DNA of 47,289 nt from an uncultured Lentisphaeria bacterium (GTDB lineage Bacteria; Verrucomicrobiota; Lentisphaeria; Victivallales; UBA1829): assembly GCA_905197955.1 (NCBI GenBank), contig CAJKAR010000036.1:1-47289 (forward strand), in the 5' to 3' direction. The notes below the pieces were generated by a model. That model worked only from the letters and a program-made list of their open reading frames with translations. It was not told the origin of the DNA and searched no databases. A program made the position numbers and the translations under genes. Position 1 is the first letter of the stretch; each line of letters begins with the position of its first letter. Positions 15,854 through 22,769 of this stretch are shown one piece after another.

Positions 15854-17227
15854 TTATTGGACTACAACAGGTTCGATATCGAGAATGCGGCAGAGGTCAA
15901 GCAGTTCCGGCACGATGTCGCCATAGGCGAGGGCGTAATGGTGTTCCCAGCCCTGGCCGATGACAACTTCGCGGAGTTTGTCGCATCCGGCGTCGAATTT
16001 GATCTTCAGAGGGTTGCCGCGGACGAAGAGATCGGTATCGAGTCCTTCTCCGGTTGCGATGAGCATACGGAAGCCGTCGCCGTCGCGTTTTTCGCCCAGC
16101 CGCGCCAGCGTGACACGTCCCGGCTTGAGCGGGAATTCATCCGTAACACCCTTGACTCCGCCGCCTTCGACCGTCGCACTGTGACAGAGTTTCGCCTGGT
16201 ATCCCTCCTTGCAGAGTTTGCACGGAGCGGCTCCGCAGTGCCATGCCACGCCATAGTCGCCTTCCATTACGATCATATCGCAGAAGAACGGAAGATCGCC
16301 GGTGAGCTCCTGCTCGATCCGCATCATGACTGCGCCGTAGGCGTCGCCTTCGCAGGCGGTCAGGAAGCCGTGATTCGTAAGATGGCCGATTGTCGAGCAA
16401 ATGGCAATGCCGTAAAGATCGTTCGAAATGAATTCCGGCCAGCAGCGCATGGCGAAGGTGTCGACGAGGAACTTGTCTTTCATCTTGCCGACCGCGGCAA
16501 AGAGTGCGGCGGACTTTTTGAGCTGTTCTTCGCTCGGGCCGTCGGTCTCATGGACTTTCGCATCGGAAAGAATCGTTTTCATGGCGGTGTCGAGTTCCTG
16601 ATCGGTCAGGTGGCGTGCCGCTTCGATGACCTCGTGTTCCGTGATGAATTTGACTTCCGGGCCGACTTTCGTGCGCAGAAGCATTTCGTCGCAGCTGGAG
16701 GTGAAGAAGCCGGGGACACGTCCTCCGATCACGCCGATGCGCATCTTCGAGAGCATGTTGATCGTCTTTGTGACGCGGATCGCCTTTTCGAGTCCGGCGA
16801 CGGCCTCTTTCGAGCCGACTTCCGCATGAATGTGGAAATAGGGCACATGCATCCGGTACATGAAATGCGAATTCATGTTCGCCGCACAGAAGGAGTTGTT
16901 CTGGAGGCGTCCGCCTTTCGGATCGGGTTCCTTCATCGACCAGAGAACCACCGGCACTTTCAGTCTCTGTGCAAACATCGGAACGATCACTCCGAGCGAG
17001 AAGGTCATGAAGTGCGCCACGATCATATCCGGGCGTTCCTTTTCGAAGTAGTCGAGTTCCTGAATCGCCTTGTCCTCGAAGTCGATCATGCGGTCGCCGC
17101 CGATCACTTCAGCGTCCGGCAGACTCTGCAGATACTCTTTCGCATTTTTACGGGCCGCTTCAAGTGTTTCATTGGTCCAGTTCGCCTTGGTCAGCGGAAG
17201 ATAGCCGATCTTGAATTTGTTTGCCAT
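15854..17227 (-). CDS. L-fucose/L-arabinose isomerase family protein
   Basis: A 457-residue protein of the FucI/AraA-like family of metal-dependent ketol isomerases, shorter than E. coli FucI (about 590 residues). The N-terminal alpha/beta domain begins KIGYLPLTKANW, and the central domain contains GVIGGRVPGFFTSSCDE. The C-terminal catalytic part has MRCWPEF, GHLTNHGFLTACEGDAYGAV and AWHCGAAPCKL, the conserved blocks of this group. It would interconvert an aldose and a ketose in the cytoplasm. It is the second gene of the operon, 14 nt after the PfkB kinase, and probably supplies the ketose for one of the two kinases. Substrate candidates are L-fucose, D-arabinose or a related sugar. The short CEGD-type members of the family are poorly characterised. 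Confidence 0.8.
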   Translation of the reverse strand: MANKFKIGYLPLTKANWTNETLEAARKNAKEYLQSLPDAEVIGGDRMIDFEDKAIQELDYFEKERPDMIVAHFMTFSLGVIVPMFAQRLKVPVVLWSMKEPDPKGGRLQNNSFCAANMNSHFMYRMHVPYFHIHAEVGSKEAVAGLEKAIRVTKTINMLSKMRIGVIGGRVPGFFTSSCDEMLLRTKVGPEVKFITEHEVIEAARHLTDQELDTAMKTILSDAKVHETDGPSEEQLKKSAALFAAVGKMKDKFLVDTFAMRCWPEFISNDLYGIAICSTIGHLTNHGFLTACEGDAYGAVMMRIEQELTGDLPFFCDMIVMEGDYGVAWHCGAAPCKLCKEGYQAKLCHSATVEGGGVKGVTDEFPLKPGRVTLARLGEKRDGDGFRMLIATGEGLDTDLFVRGNPLKIKFDAGCDKLREVVIGQGWEHHYALAYGDIVPELLDLCRILDIEPVVVQ

Positions 17228-17241
17228 ATTTGAATCCTTCC

Positions 17242-18159
17242 TTATGATTGATGTTCCGCGAGGAAATCATCGACTTGTCTGCGGGTGGGAATGCCGGCGC
17301 GTCCGCCGAGCTTCAGGCATTTGATTGCCGAAACAGCCGAGGCAAAACGCATGCTTTCATAGATGTCGCCGCATTCCACGTATTTCACGCCGAATGCGCT
17401 GTGGAACACGTCGCCGGCTCCGGTCGTGTCCACCGGCGTGACCTGGAACGCCGGACAGTGAATGATTTTTCCATTGTCAAACGCGATTGATCCCTTGTCG
17501 CCCATCGTGACTCCGGTGACTTTCGCGCCGATTTTCACAAGTTTCAGAAGCGCCTTTTCCAGATCATCTTCCTTTGTCCAGGTGCGGGCAAAATACTCGG
17601 AGGTGAAGAGAATATCGGTATGCTCCATGATCTTTTCCACTCCGGGACGGATTGTTCCCGCATCAAGATTAACCAGTACACCGTGTTTCCGGGCTTCTTC
17701 CGCGGCAACGATCGCCGCTGCCGTGTTGTGTCCATCGAGATGCAGAAGTTTTGCGTTGAGAATCAGTTCCATATCCAGTTCGGAGGGATCCAGTTCCCGG
17801 AGAGTGCCGCGGGTCCATGCGATGCTCCGCTTTCCGGTCGGCTGGTCGATCCAGCAGTAGGCGATCGGCGAAGCGCTGTTTTCCCGGACGAGCATGGCGC
17901 CGGTATAAACGGATTCCGCTTCGAAATCCTTGAGAATGCGCTTGCCGGGATCATCGTCGCCGACCATGCTGATGAATGCTGCTTTCATGCCGAGCCGGGC
18001 CGCCGCAACCGTTGCCGTCGCCGCCGGGCCGCCCCCTTGAATCAGATGTTCGATCATCTGGACCTTGTGGTCAATCGGAATCTCCGGCAGAAGACTGATG
18101 TAGTCGTTGCTGCAGAAGCCGAGACCGACAAATTCGATTTCTTTCTTCTTGTTCGTCAT
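17242..18159 (-). CDS. PfkB-family carbohydrate kinase
   Basis: A 305-residue ribokinase-fold kinase and the first gene of the operon. Visible are the substrate/lid region GGGPAATATVAAARLG (38-53), VGDDDPGK, and the C-terminal signature DTTGAGDVFHSAFGV with the catalytic aspartate in GAGD. Near the end, FASAVSAIKCLKLGGRAGIP closely resembles the same region of E. coli YihV (6-deoxy-6-sulfofructose kinase) as I remember it, but the sugar-binding segment HLDGHNTAAA is more like ketohexokinase. It would phosphorylate a ketose or a sugar acid such as 2-deoxy-5-keto-gluconate (IolC role). AAGGAGA lies 7 nt before the start. A promoter (TTGACA, 16 nt, TATTCT) is just upstream and the DeoR regulator is divergent. 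Substrate not resolved. Confidence 0.85.
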   Translation of the reverse strand: MTNKKKEIEFVGLGFCSNDYISLLPEIPIDHKVQMIEHLIQGGGPAATATVAAARLGMKAAFISMVGDDDPGKRILKDFEAESVYTGAMLVRENSASPIAYCWIDQPTGKRSIAWTRGTLRELDPSELDMELILNAKLLHLDGHNTAAAIVAAEEARKHGVLVNLDAGTIRPGVEKIMEHTDILFTSEYFARTWTKEDDLEKALLKLVKIGAKVTGVTMGDKGSIAFDNGKIIHCPAFQVTPVDTTGAGDVFHSAFGVKYVECGDIYESMRFASAVSAIKCLKLGGRAGIPTRRQVDDFLAEHQS

Positions 18160-18183
18160 CTGAAAAATCTCCTTCCGTTATTA

Positions 18184-18211
18184 AGAATACCCCTCTTTTC
18201 GGAAATGTCAA
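18184..18211 (-). promoter_or_regulatory. Promoter of the seven-gene catabolic operon
   Basis: On the minus strand TTGACA (18211-18206), a 16-nt spacer and TATTCT (18189-18184) lie about 25 nt before the PfkB kinase start. A copy of ATGAGA (18221-18226) sits just upstream of the -35 box, part of a cluster that runs to the regulator's own promoter. Confidence 0.7.
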
Positions 18212-18219
18212 GAAGTGAA

Positions 18220-18424
18220 AATGAGAATATTTGATAAAAATATGAAAAAATATGAGAACTTCCGTTTTTTGAATTCCGCAGACTCTCCAGAGAACTCTTT
18301 TTTGCTTTTTCCGGAAAATGAAACAATTTTATTCTTGCAGATTTTCTCATTTGTTTTTGCGAAAAATTGATGATAAAATGAGAAATTTCAAAAAATATCA
18401 TTTTCTCTCATTGCATTCTCTCAT
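18220..18424. promoter_or_regulatory. Cluster of six ATGAGA/TCTCAT sites between DeoR regulator and its operon
   Basis: The hexamer ATGAGA occurs at 18221-18226, 18252-18257 and 18378-18383, and its complement TCTCAT at 18345-18350, 18406-18411 and 18419-18424. The last two are part of a 9-nt direct repeat TTCTCTCAT (18403-18411, 18416-18424), 13 nt apart, that straddles the -35 of the regulator's promoter. AATGAGA (18377-18383) and TCTCATT (18406-18412) form an inverted pair. This density in a 303-nt gap is unlikely to be chance and fits operators for the DeoR protein. Apart from promoters, nothing else is seen in this gap. Confidence 0.65.
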
Positions 18425-18438
18425 AAAATCGGTATAGT
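18411..18438 (+). promoter_or_regulatory. Promoter of the DeoR-type regulator
   Basis: TTGCAT (18411-18416), a 16-nt spacer and TATAGT (18433-18438) lie 24 nt upstream of the start at 18463. The -35 is flanked by two TTCTCTCAT repeats, pointing to autoregulation. An ATG at 18439 directly follows the -10 box and would be untranscribed or nearly so, which rules it out as the start. Confidence 0.6.
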
Positions 18439-18462
18439 ATGCAGGAACACACGGGAGGATGC

Positions 18463-19185
18463 ATGAAGAATCTGAGAACATTTGCCATAGTCGATTATCT
18501 GAAGACAAAGAAATACTGTTCTGTCGGCGAACTGATGGAGCAGTTCCATGTGTCGCCTGCGACGATCCATCGGGATATCGCGAGCCTGGTTCGGAAGAAT
18601 CTGATTCAGAAGGTGCACGGCGGCGTTGCCTACATCGATCAGACCGAGGCCGCGGACAAGATGACCGTTCTCTCCTCCACCTTTCAGGAGCGTATCAACT
18701 GGAACCAGAATCGGAAACGGAAAATTTCCGAAGCCGCAGTTCAGGAAATCGTGGAAGGCGATATCATCTTTCTGGACTCTTCCACCACGGTGTTCTTTCT
18801 GGCGGAGCGGCTGCTGGAGTCCTCGTTTTCCAATCTGACAATCGTGACGAATTCCGCGATGATTATTCAGAACTTTCACAAATTTCCGCCGCATTACGTC
18901 CTGATTTCACTGGGCGGAACGTTTGATCTTCAGCTGAATGCATTTCTTGGACAGGCGGCGATCCGCGAGCTGGAACGGCTCTCCATCTCCAAGGCGTTCA
19001 TCTCCGCATTCGGAATCGACGGGGAGCTGGTCACGACGAATCACGAATATCACTCCTCTCTTCTGCTGAAGGTTCTGGAGGTCGCCAAAAAACGGTATCT
19101 GCTTGCGGACCGGAGCAAATTCGACCGTAGCGGACTCTTCAAACTTGGAACCCGCTCCGACTTCGACAGAATCATTACAGACTGA
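18463..19185 (+). CDS. DeoR/GlpR-family sugar-phosphate-responsive regulator
   Basis: A 240-residue regulator of the DeoR family. The N-terminal winged helix covers residues 1-56 (YLKTKKYCSVGELMEQFHVSPATIHRDIASLVRKNLIQKVHGG), and the C-terminal DeoR sugar-phosphate-binding domain resembles ribose-5-phosphate isomerase (IFLDSSTTVFFLAE, LTIVTNSAMI, SLGGTFD, FISAFGID, LADRSKFDRSGLF). The start at 18463 was chosen because GGGAGG lies 4 nt upstream and the earlier ATG abuts the -10 box. It is divergent from the seven-gene catabolic operon, and the six ATGAGA-type sites between them are its probable operators. DeoR proteins usually repress and are released by a phosphorylated sugar, so an intermediate made by one of the two kinases is the likely inducer. 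Confidence 0.9.
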   Translation: MKNLRTFAIVDYLKTKKYCSVGELMEQFHVSPATIHRDIASLVRKNLIQKVHGGVAYIDQTEAADKMTVLSSTFQERINWNQNRKRKISEAAVQEIVEGDIIFLDSSTTVFFLAERLLESSFSNLTIVTNSAMIIQNFHKFPPHYVLISLGGTFDLQLNAFLGQAAIRELERLSISKAFISAFGIDGELVTTNHEYHSSLLLKVLEVAKKRYLLADRSKFDRSGLFKLGTRSDFDRIITD

Positions 19186-19248
19186 ATTCATCTCCTGCGT
19201 TCCTGTCGGAGATTTAGCCTTCGGAAGCGAGCTTTTTCAGAAAAAAAT

Positions 19249-19283
19249 AACGCGGAATCGGTGATTGAATCCGATTCCGCGTT
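19249..19283. terminator. Bidirectional intrinsic terminator
   Basis: AACGCGGAATCGG (19249-19261) pairs perfectly with CCGATTCCGCGTT (19271-19283) around a 9-nt loop. An A tract lies on the left (AAAAAAAT) and TTT on the right, so it can stop transcription of the DeoR gene (plus strand) and of the GH27 gene (minus strand), which converge here. Confidence 0.88.
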
Positions 19284-19327
19284 TCGTGTTCAGAAGGAAT
19301 GTCGCTGATTCCGGTGTTCAGAGTGAA

Positions 19328-20761
19328 TCAGGCATTCTGTTTCAGAAGGCGCACTCCATGCGGAGCAATCCGGAGGACGGGCTGTTCCGTGGAGAATGTT
19401 TCCCCGGTCCAGAGATCCTTGGCGGTATTGCCGAGAAGGAGAGGGTGGTCCACCGGGGTGTCGGAGAGATTGAAAACCCCGATTGCATTTCCGCCATCGG
19501 CGAGCGCCTTGCGGTAGATGCGGCAGGAACCTGCGGTTTCCATAGTGGGTTTCGCTGCGAGAATATCCTGGTCGATGGCGATGACGTCATCGTTGGTGAG
19601 CAGCTGGAAGGTTGCCTCATCCATGCCGGCGATGTCGCAGCTGAGGAGAAGCGGCGCGGAGAGAAGACTCCAGAGAGAGAACTGCATTTTCTGTTCTTCC
19701 GGAGTCAGATTGGTCGGCTTGTAGGTCGGATTCGGACGGTTCGGGATGCCGATGGCTCCGATCTGCAGCATGTCGGGATCGTTCCAGTGTCCCGGCGCCA
19801 TGTGTTCCCACCAGCCGGGATTGTGCTCAAAACCGATGCGGCTGATGCTTTCCCAGGTATCTTTGATGTCTCCGGTGATCCGCCACATCTGGGCGAGTTT
19901 GGAGAGCTCCGGTGCAAGCTGATAGGGAGAGCCGTTCGAAAGGCTCAGTACGATGTCACGTCCGCAGCTGCGGAGAGCACGGCTGATGCGTTCCGTGGTC
20001 GGGATATCATTGATGTACCAGTCCACTTTGACAAAATCGACTCCCCATTCCGCCCACTGACGGACATCGTCGTCAAAATGCCAGACACTTCCTGTGCGGT
20101 TCTGTCCAAGTTCCCTGCCGGATGGGAAGCGTCCGAATACCTGATTCGGCTGAAGCCGCTCTTCTGGCGAAAGATAGAAGCGCTGTTCGTACCCGCCATC
20201 GTCCGAGCCGCCGCGGAAGCCGGCATAGGAGCTGATCCAGGGTGTGGAGTAGAGGCCGAAACGGAGTCCGAGAGAGTGGATGTATTCCGCCAGAGCGTGC
20301 ATGTCGGGAAAGCGTTCATTGCCCTGGAGAGCGTTGAACTTTCCGCCGCGTTCCCCCTGCCAGCAGTCATCGATATTGATATAGCTCCAGCCGTGGGCGG
20401 CGAGACCGCGGTCGACCATGGCGCGGGCGGTTTCTCGAATGGCGCCGTCGCTGACGCTTTCCGAAAGACAGTACCAGCTGTTCCAGCCCATCGGCGGAGT
20501 CAGCGCGATCTCTTCTCCGATCACAAGCTCCACGGAGAAGCTGACGGCTCCGTTTTCATTTTCCGCGATGAATTCCAGCGGATAGCTGCCAGGGGTCCGG
20601 ATGACTCCGGAAACAATGTTTTTCCGGGCGTCGAATGCAATTCCCTCCGGCAGACGTTTTGCCGAGACGGTTCCGTCTGTAACCGGCAGAAAGAAGTAGA
20701 CCGGATTTCCGGGACGTGCCCCGATTCGTTTTGCTCCATTGCAGCGAGGAAGTGATTTCAT
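19328..20761 (-). CDS. GH27 alpha-galactosidase with N-terminal Ig-like domain
   Basis: A 477-residue protein without a signal peptide. Residues 1-80 resemble the putative Ig (He_PIG) domain that precedes many bacterial GH27 enzymes (GIAFDARKNIVSGVIRTPGSYPL). The GH27 barrel then begins at TPPMGWNSWYCL. The nucleophile is the Asp in DFVKVDWY and the acid/base the Asp in MWRITGDI; YINIDDCWQ and WNDPDMLQIG are further family landmarks. A C-terminal beta-sandwich closes the protein (VFNLSDTPVDHPLLLG). It would remove terminal alpha-galactose (or a related sugar such as L-arabinopyranose) from oligosaccharides in the cytoplasm. It starts 17 nt after the GH35 beta-galactosidase stop, so both are one operon that together would strip alpha- and beta-linked galactose. 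Confidence 0.9.
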   Translation of the reverse strand: MKSLPRCNGAKRIGARPGNPVYFFLPVTDGTVSAKRLPEGIAFDARKNIVSGVIRTPGSYPLEFIAENENGAVSFSVELVIGEEIALTPPMGWNSWYCLSESVSDGAIRETARAMVDRGLAAHGWSYINIDDCWQGERGGKFNALQGNERFPDMHALAEYIHSLGLRFGLYSTPWISSYAGFRGGSDDGGYEQRFYLSPEERLQPNQVFGRFPSGRELGQNRTGSVWHFDDDVRQWAEWGVDFVKVDWYINDIPTTERISRALRSCGRDIVLSLSNGSPYQLAPELSKLAQMWRITGDIKDTWESISRIGFEHNPGWWEHMAPGHWNDPDMLQIGAIGIPNRPNPTYKPTNLTPEEQKMQFSLWSLLSAPLLLSCDIAGMDEATFQLLTNDDVIAIDQDILAAKPTMETAGSCRIYRKALADGGNAIGVFNLSDTPVDHPLLLGNTAKDLWTGETFSTEQPVLRIAPHGVRLLKQNA

Positions 20762-20778
20762 GATCCATAAACCTGTTG

Positions 20779-22539
20779 TTAAAGTTCCGGCGTATCTGTG
20801 AGTTCCGCTTCAAGAGCATCCAGCCGGTGGAGCTCGAAGAGTTCCAGCGTGTTGACTCCTTTTTTCAGGAGCGGCGCCGGAATGTAAAGTGTGCGGGTCG
20901 GTCCGATTTCCCAGTATCTTCCGAGATTGAAGCCGTTCAAAAAGGCGATTCCTTTTTTTCCGGGAATTTTCAGGAAGGTATCCGCAGGTTCCTCCACGCG
21001 GAATTCTCCTTTGTAGAAACACGGCGTTTCCACCGGGAGCGTTTCCCCCTTCCGATAGCGGAGTCCGCGGAGATCTTCCAGCGGAAGAGAGTAGACCTCC
21101 CAGCCGAACTGGAACTGGTTGCCGACCCTGACTCCGCAGGTGATGCCCTTGCGCGCATTGCGTTCCATGAAGGGACCGTAGTTCGCGCGGCCCATGTTTT
21201 CGACCAGGATATCGAGGAGATCGCCTTCTTTCGCGGAGAAGAAGGGAATTTCATACGAGGAATCGTTGCAGTAGACGGTTGCAACATATTCGCCGTTCCG
21301 GTAAACCAGAGCGCGGTCGCTGGGTTCGTCGATGACAAGCGGTTCGTTGTCAATATCGCGGATCAGTTTTGTCCGGTAGTGGATAAAGCCGAGCGACTGT
21401 CCGAGTTCCTCCATGCAGGGAGTCGTTGCGTGGAATTCCGGTTTGGAAAGAGAATTCAGATTTTCCAGCAAAGGCGCCTGTTCCGTCATTGCCACTTTTC
21501 CGAACGCCTTCACCGGAAGAGCCGGCGGCGGAGGAACCGAAAGATCAACTCCGGATCCGAATTCCGCAAGAATGGAGCGGAAAAGCTCGTATTTCGGAGT
21601 GACGGCTCCGTTTTCGTTCAGAGGAGCGTCATCGTCATAACTGCTGACGGTCGGCTGATACTGTTTATATCCGGGGCAGTTCGCTCCGTTGAAAAAGCCG
21701 AAGTTGGTCCCGCCGTGGAACATGTAGAAACTGACGTTGCCGTTGTGTTCGAGAATTTCCCGCAGAGCGTTTCCCGCATCTTCCGGAGTCCTGGAATGAT
21801 GCTGTTCGCCCCAGTGATCGAACCAGCCGTTCCAGAATTCGCAGCACATTTTCGGTTTTCCTGGCTGGAACTTTTCGAGCTCCTTAAAAGCGTCGGCGGC
21901 TTTGCTGCCGAAGTTTCCGGTGGCCCAGACTCCGGGAAGAGTGCCGCCGTTGAGCATGCCGTAGTTGGGGCCGTCGGATGTGAGCTGCATCACTCCGGGG
22001 AGATGCTTCGCAAGCAGATCGGAAAGGAATTGGAGATACCGTTTGTCGTTACCGTAGCTTCCGTACTCGTTTTCAACCTGGACCGCGATGACGGGACCGC
22101 CGTTTGCGCAGGAGAATCGATTGATTCTCGGCAGAAGCTCGTTGAAGTAGCGCTCGACCGCCTCCAGATAAGGCTTGTTGAAGCAGCGGAGCCGGATGCC
22201 CGGAATCGCCGCCAGCCAGCCGGGAAACGCTCCGAATTCCCATTCGGAACAGATGTAGGGACCAGGACGGACAATCACTTTGAGTCCATATTGCTGCGCA
22301 AGAGCCAGATAGCGTTCCAGATCGCCGAACTCCGTGAAATGGAACTCTCCCTGACGGGGTTCATGGATGTTCCATGCCGTATAGGTTTCCAGGGTGTTGA
22401 GTCCCATTGCCTTCAGTTTGCGGAACCGGTCCTCCCAGAGCGCCGGATGAATTCTGAAATAATGCATGGCTCCGGCAAAAATCCGGAAAGGTTTTCCATC
22501 CAGCAGAAAACCGGTGCTGTCCATTTCCAACTTACTCAT
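20779..22539 (-). CDS. GH35 beta-galactosidase
   Basis: A 586-residue enzyme, typical of bacterial and lysosomal GH35. The N-terminal barrel shows the family blocks GKPFRIFAGAMHYFRI, NTLETYTAWNIHEP, RPGPYICSEWEFGAFPGWL and VIAVQVENEYGSYG with the acid/base Glu in ENEYG, then CCEFWNGWFDHWG with the nucleophile Glu, and FYMFHGGTNFGF. The C-terminal part carries jelly-roll domains with GIAFLNGFNLGRYWEIGPTRTLYIP. The start at 22539 (MSKLEMDSTGF) was chosen because GGAGAAGG lies 5 nt upstream. A longer frame to 22605 has no such site and runs through the promoter. It has no signal peptide, so it acts on imported galactosides. It is co-transcribed with GH27 and divergent from the GntR-SBP regulator. 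Confidence 0.92.
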   Translation of the reverse strand: MSKLEMDSTGFLLDGKPFRIFAGAMHYFRIHPALWEDRFRKLKAMGLNTLETYTAWNIHEPRQGEFHFTEFGDLERYLALAQQYGLKVIVRPGPYICSEWEFGAFPGWLAAIPGIRLRCFNKPYLEAVERYFNELLPRINRFSCANGGPVIAVQVENEYGSYGNDKRYLQFLSDLLAKHLPGVMQLTSDGPNYGMLNGGTLPGVWATGNFGSKAADAFKELEKFQPGKPKMCCEFWNGWFDHWGEQHHSRTPEDAGNALREILEHNGNVSFYMFHGGTNFGFFNGANCPGYKQYQPTVSSYDDDAPLNENGAVTPKYELFRSILAEFGSGVDLSVPPPPALPVKAFGKVAMTEQAPLLENLNSLSKPEFHATTPCMEELGQSLGFIHYRTKLIRDIDNEPLVIDEPSDRALVYRNGEYVATVYCNDSSYEIPFFSAKEGDLLDILVENMGRANYGPFMERNARKGITCGVRVGNQFQFGWEVYSLPLEDLRGLRYRKGETLPVETPCFYKGEFRVEEPADTFLKIPGKKGIAFLNGFNLGRYWEIGPTRTLYIPAPLLKKGVNTLELFELHRLDALEAELTDTPEL

Positions 22540-22574
22540 TTCCTTCTCCCAGAAGTTTTTGATATTTTCCGGAT

Positions 22575-22602
22575 AACATAGCATATTCCGGATTCTTTTC
22601 AA
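22575..22602 (-). promoter_or_regulatory. Promoter of the GH35-GH27 operon
   Basis: On the minus strand TTGAAA (22602-22597), a 16-nt spacer and TATGTT (22580-22575) lie 36 nt upstream of the GH35 start. Two TTCCGGAT copies (22567-22574 and 22586-22593) lie in the spacer and next to the -10, possible operator half-sites. Confidence 0.5.
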
Positions 22603-22710
22603 CAACCGTCACCTGAAATCCGGCAAAGGAGAGGGGGTTTTATGAGAAATGAAATCTGACTTGGTCAGAGAAATAAACTGAAAAAAAGAAAAAAAAATCG
22701 AGTTTTGCTA

Positions 22711-22739
22711 TTGACAATATCAGATGTTTCGCTTATAAT
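22711..22739 (+). promoter_or_regulatory. Consensus sigma-70 promoter of the GntR-SBP operon
   Basis: TTGACA (22711-22716), a 17-nt spacer and TATAAT (22734-22739) match consensus exactly in both boxes and spacing, 30 nt before the start codon. A perfect promoter on a regulator gene suggests that strong repression keeps it off. Confidence 0.85.
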
Positions 22740-22769
22740 CTTTAAAAAGAAGACACCCGAGGAACCTGA

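Noticed and set aside
15044..17233. A 729-codon plus-strand frame across the IolB-like and FucI-like genes
   Set aside because: It spans two real minus-strand genes and their intergenic gap; the product has no recognisable domain.
10142..18159. A complete myo-inositol catabolic operon
   Set aside because: IolG, IolD and IolE are missing, while FucI-like, FGGY and GlcD/GlcF-like proteins are present that the pathway does not use.
17242..18159. Direct call of the PfkB kinase as sulfofructose kinase (YihV)
   Set aside because: Only the generally conserved ends look alike from memory. The sugar-binding stretch differs, and no sulfolactaldehyde reductase or sulfonate exporter is in the operon.
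18439..18462. ATG 18439 as the start of the DeoR regulator
   Set aside because: It directly follows the -10 box; ATG 18463 has GGGAGG and the conserved family N-terminus.
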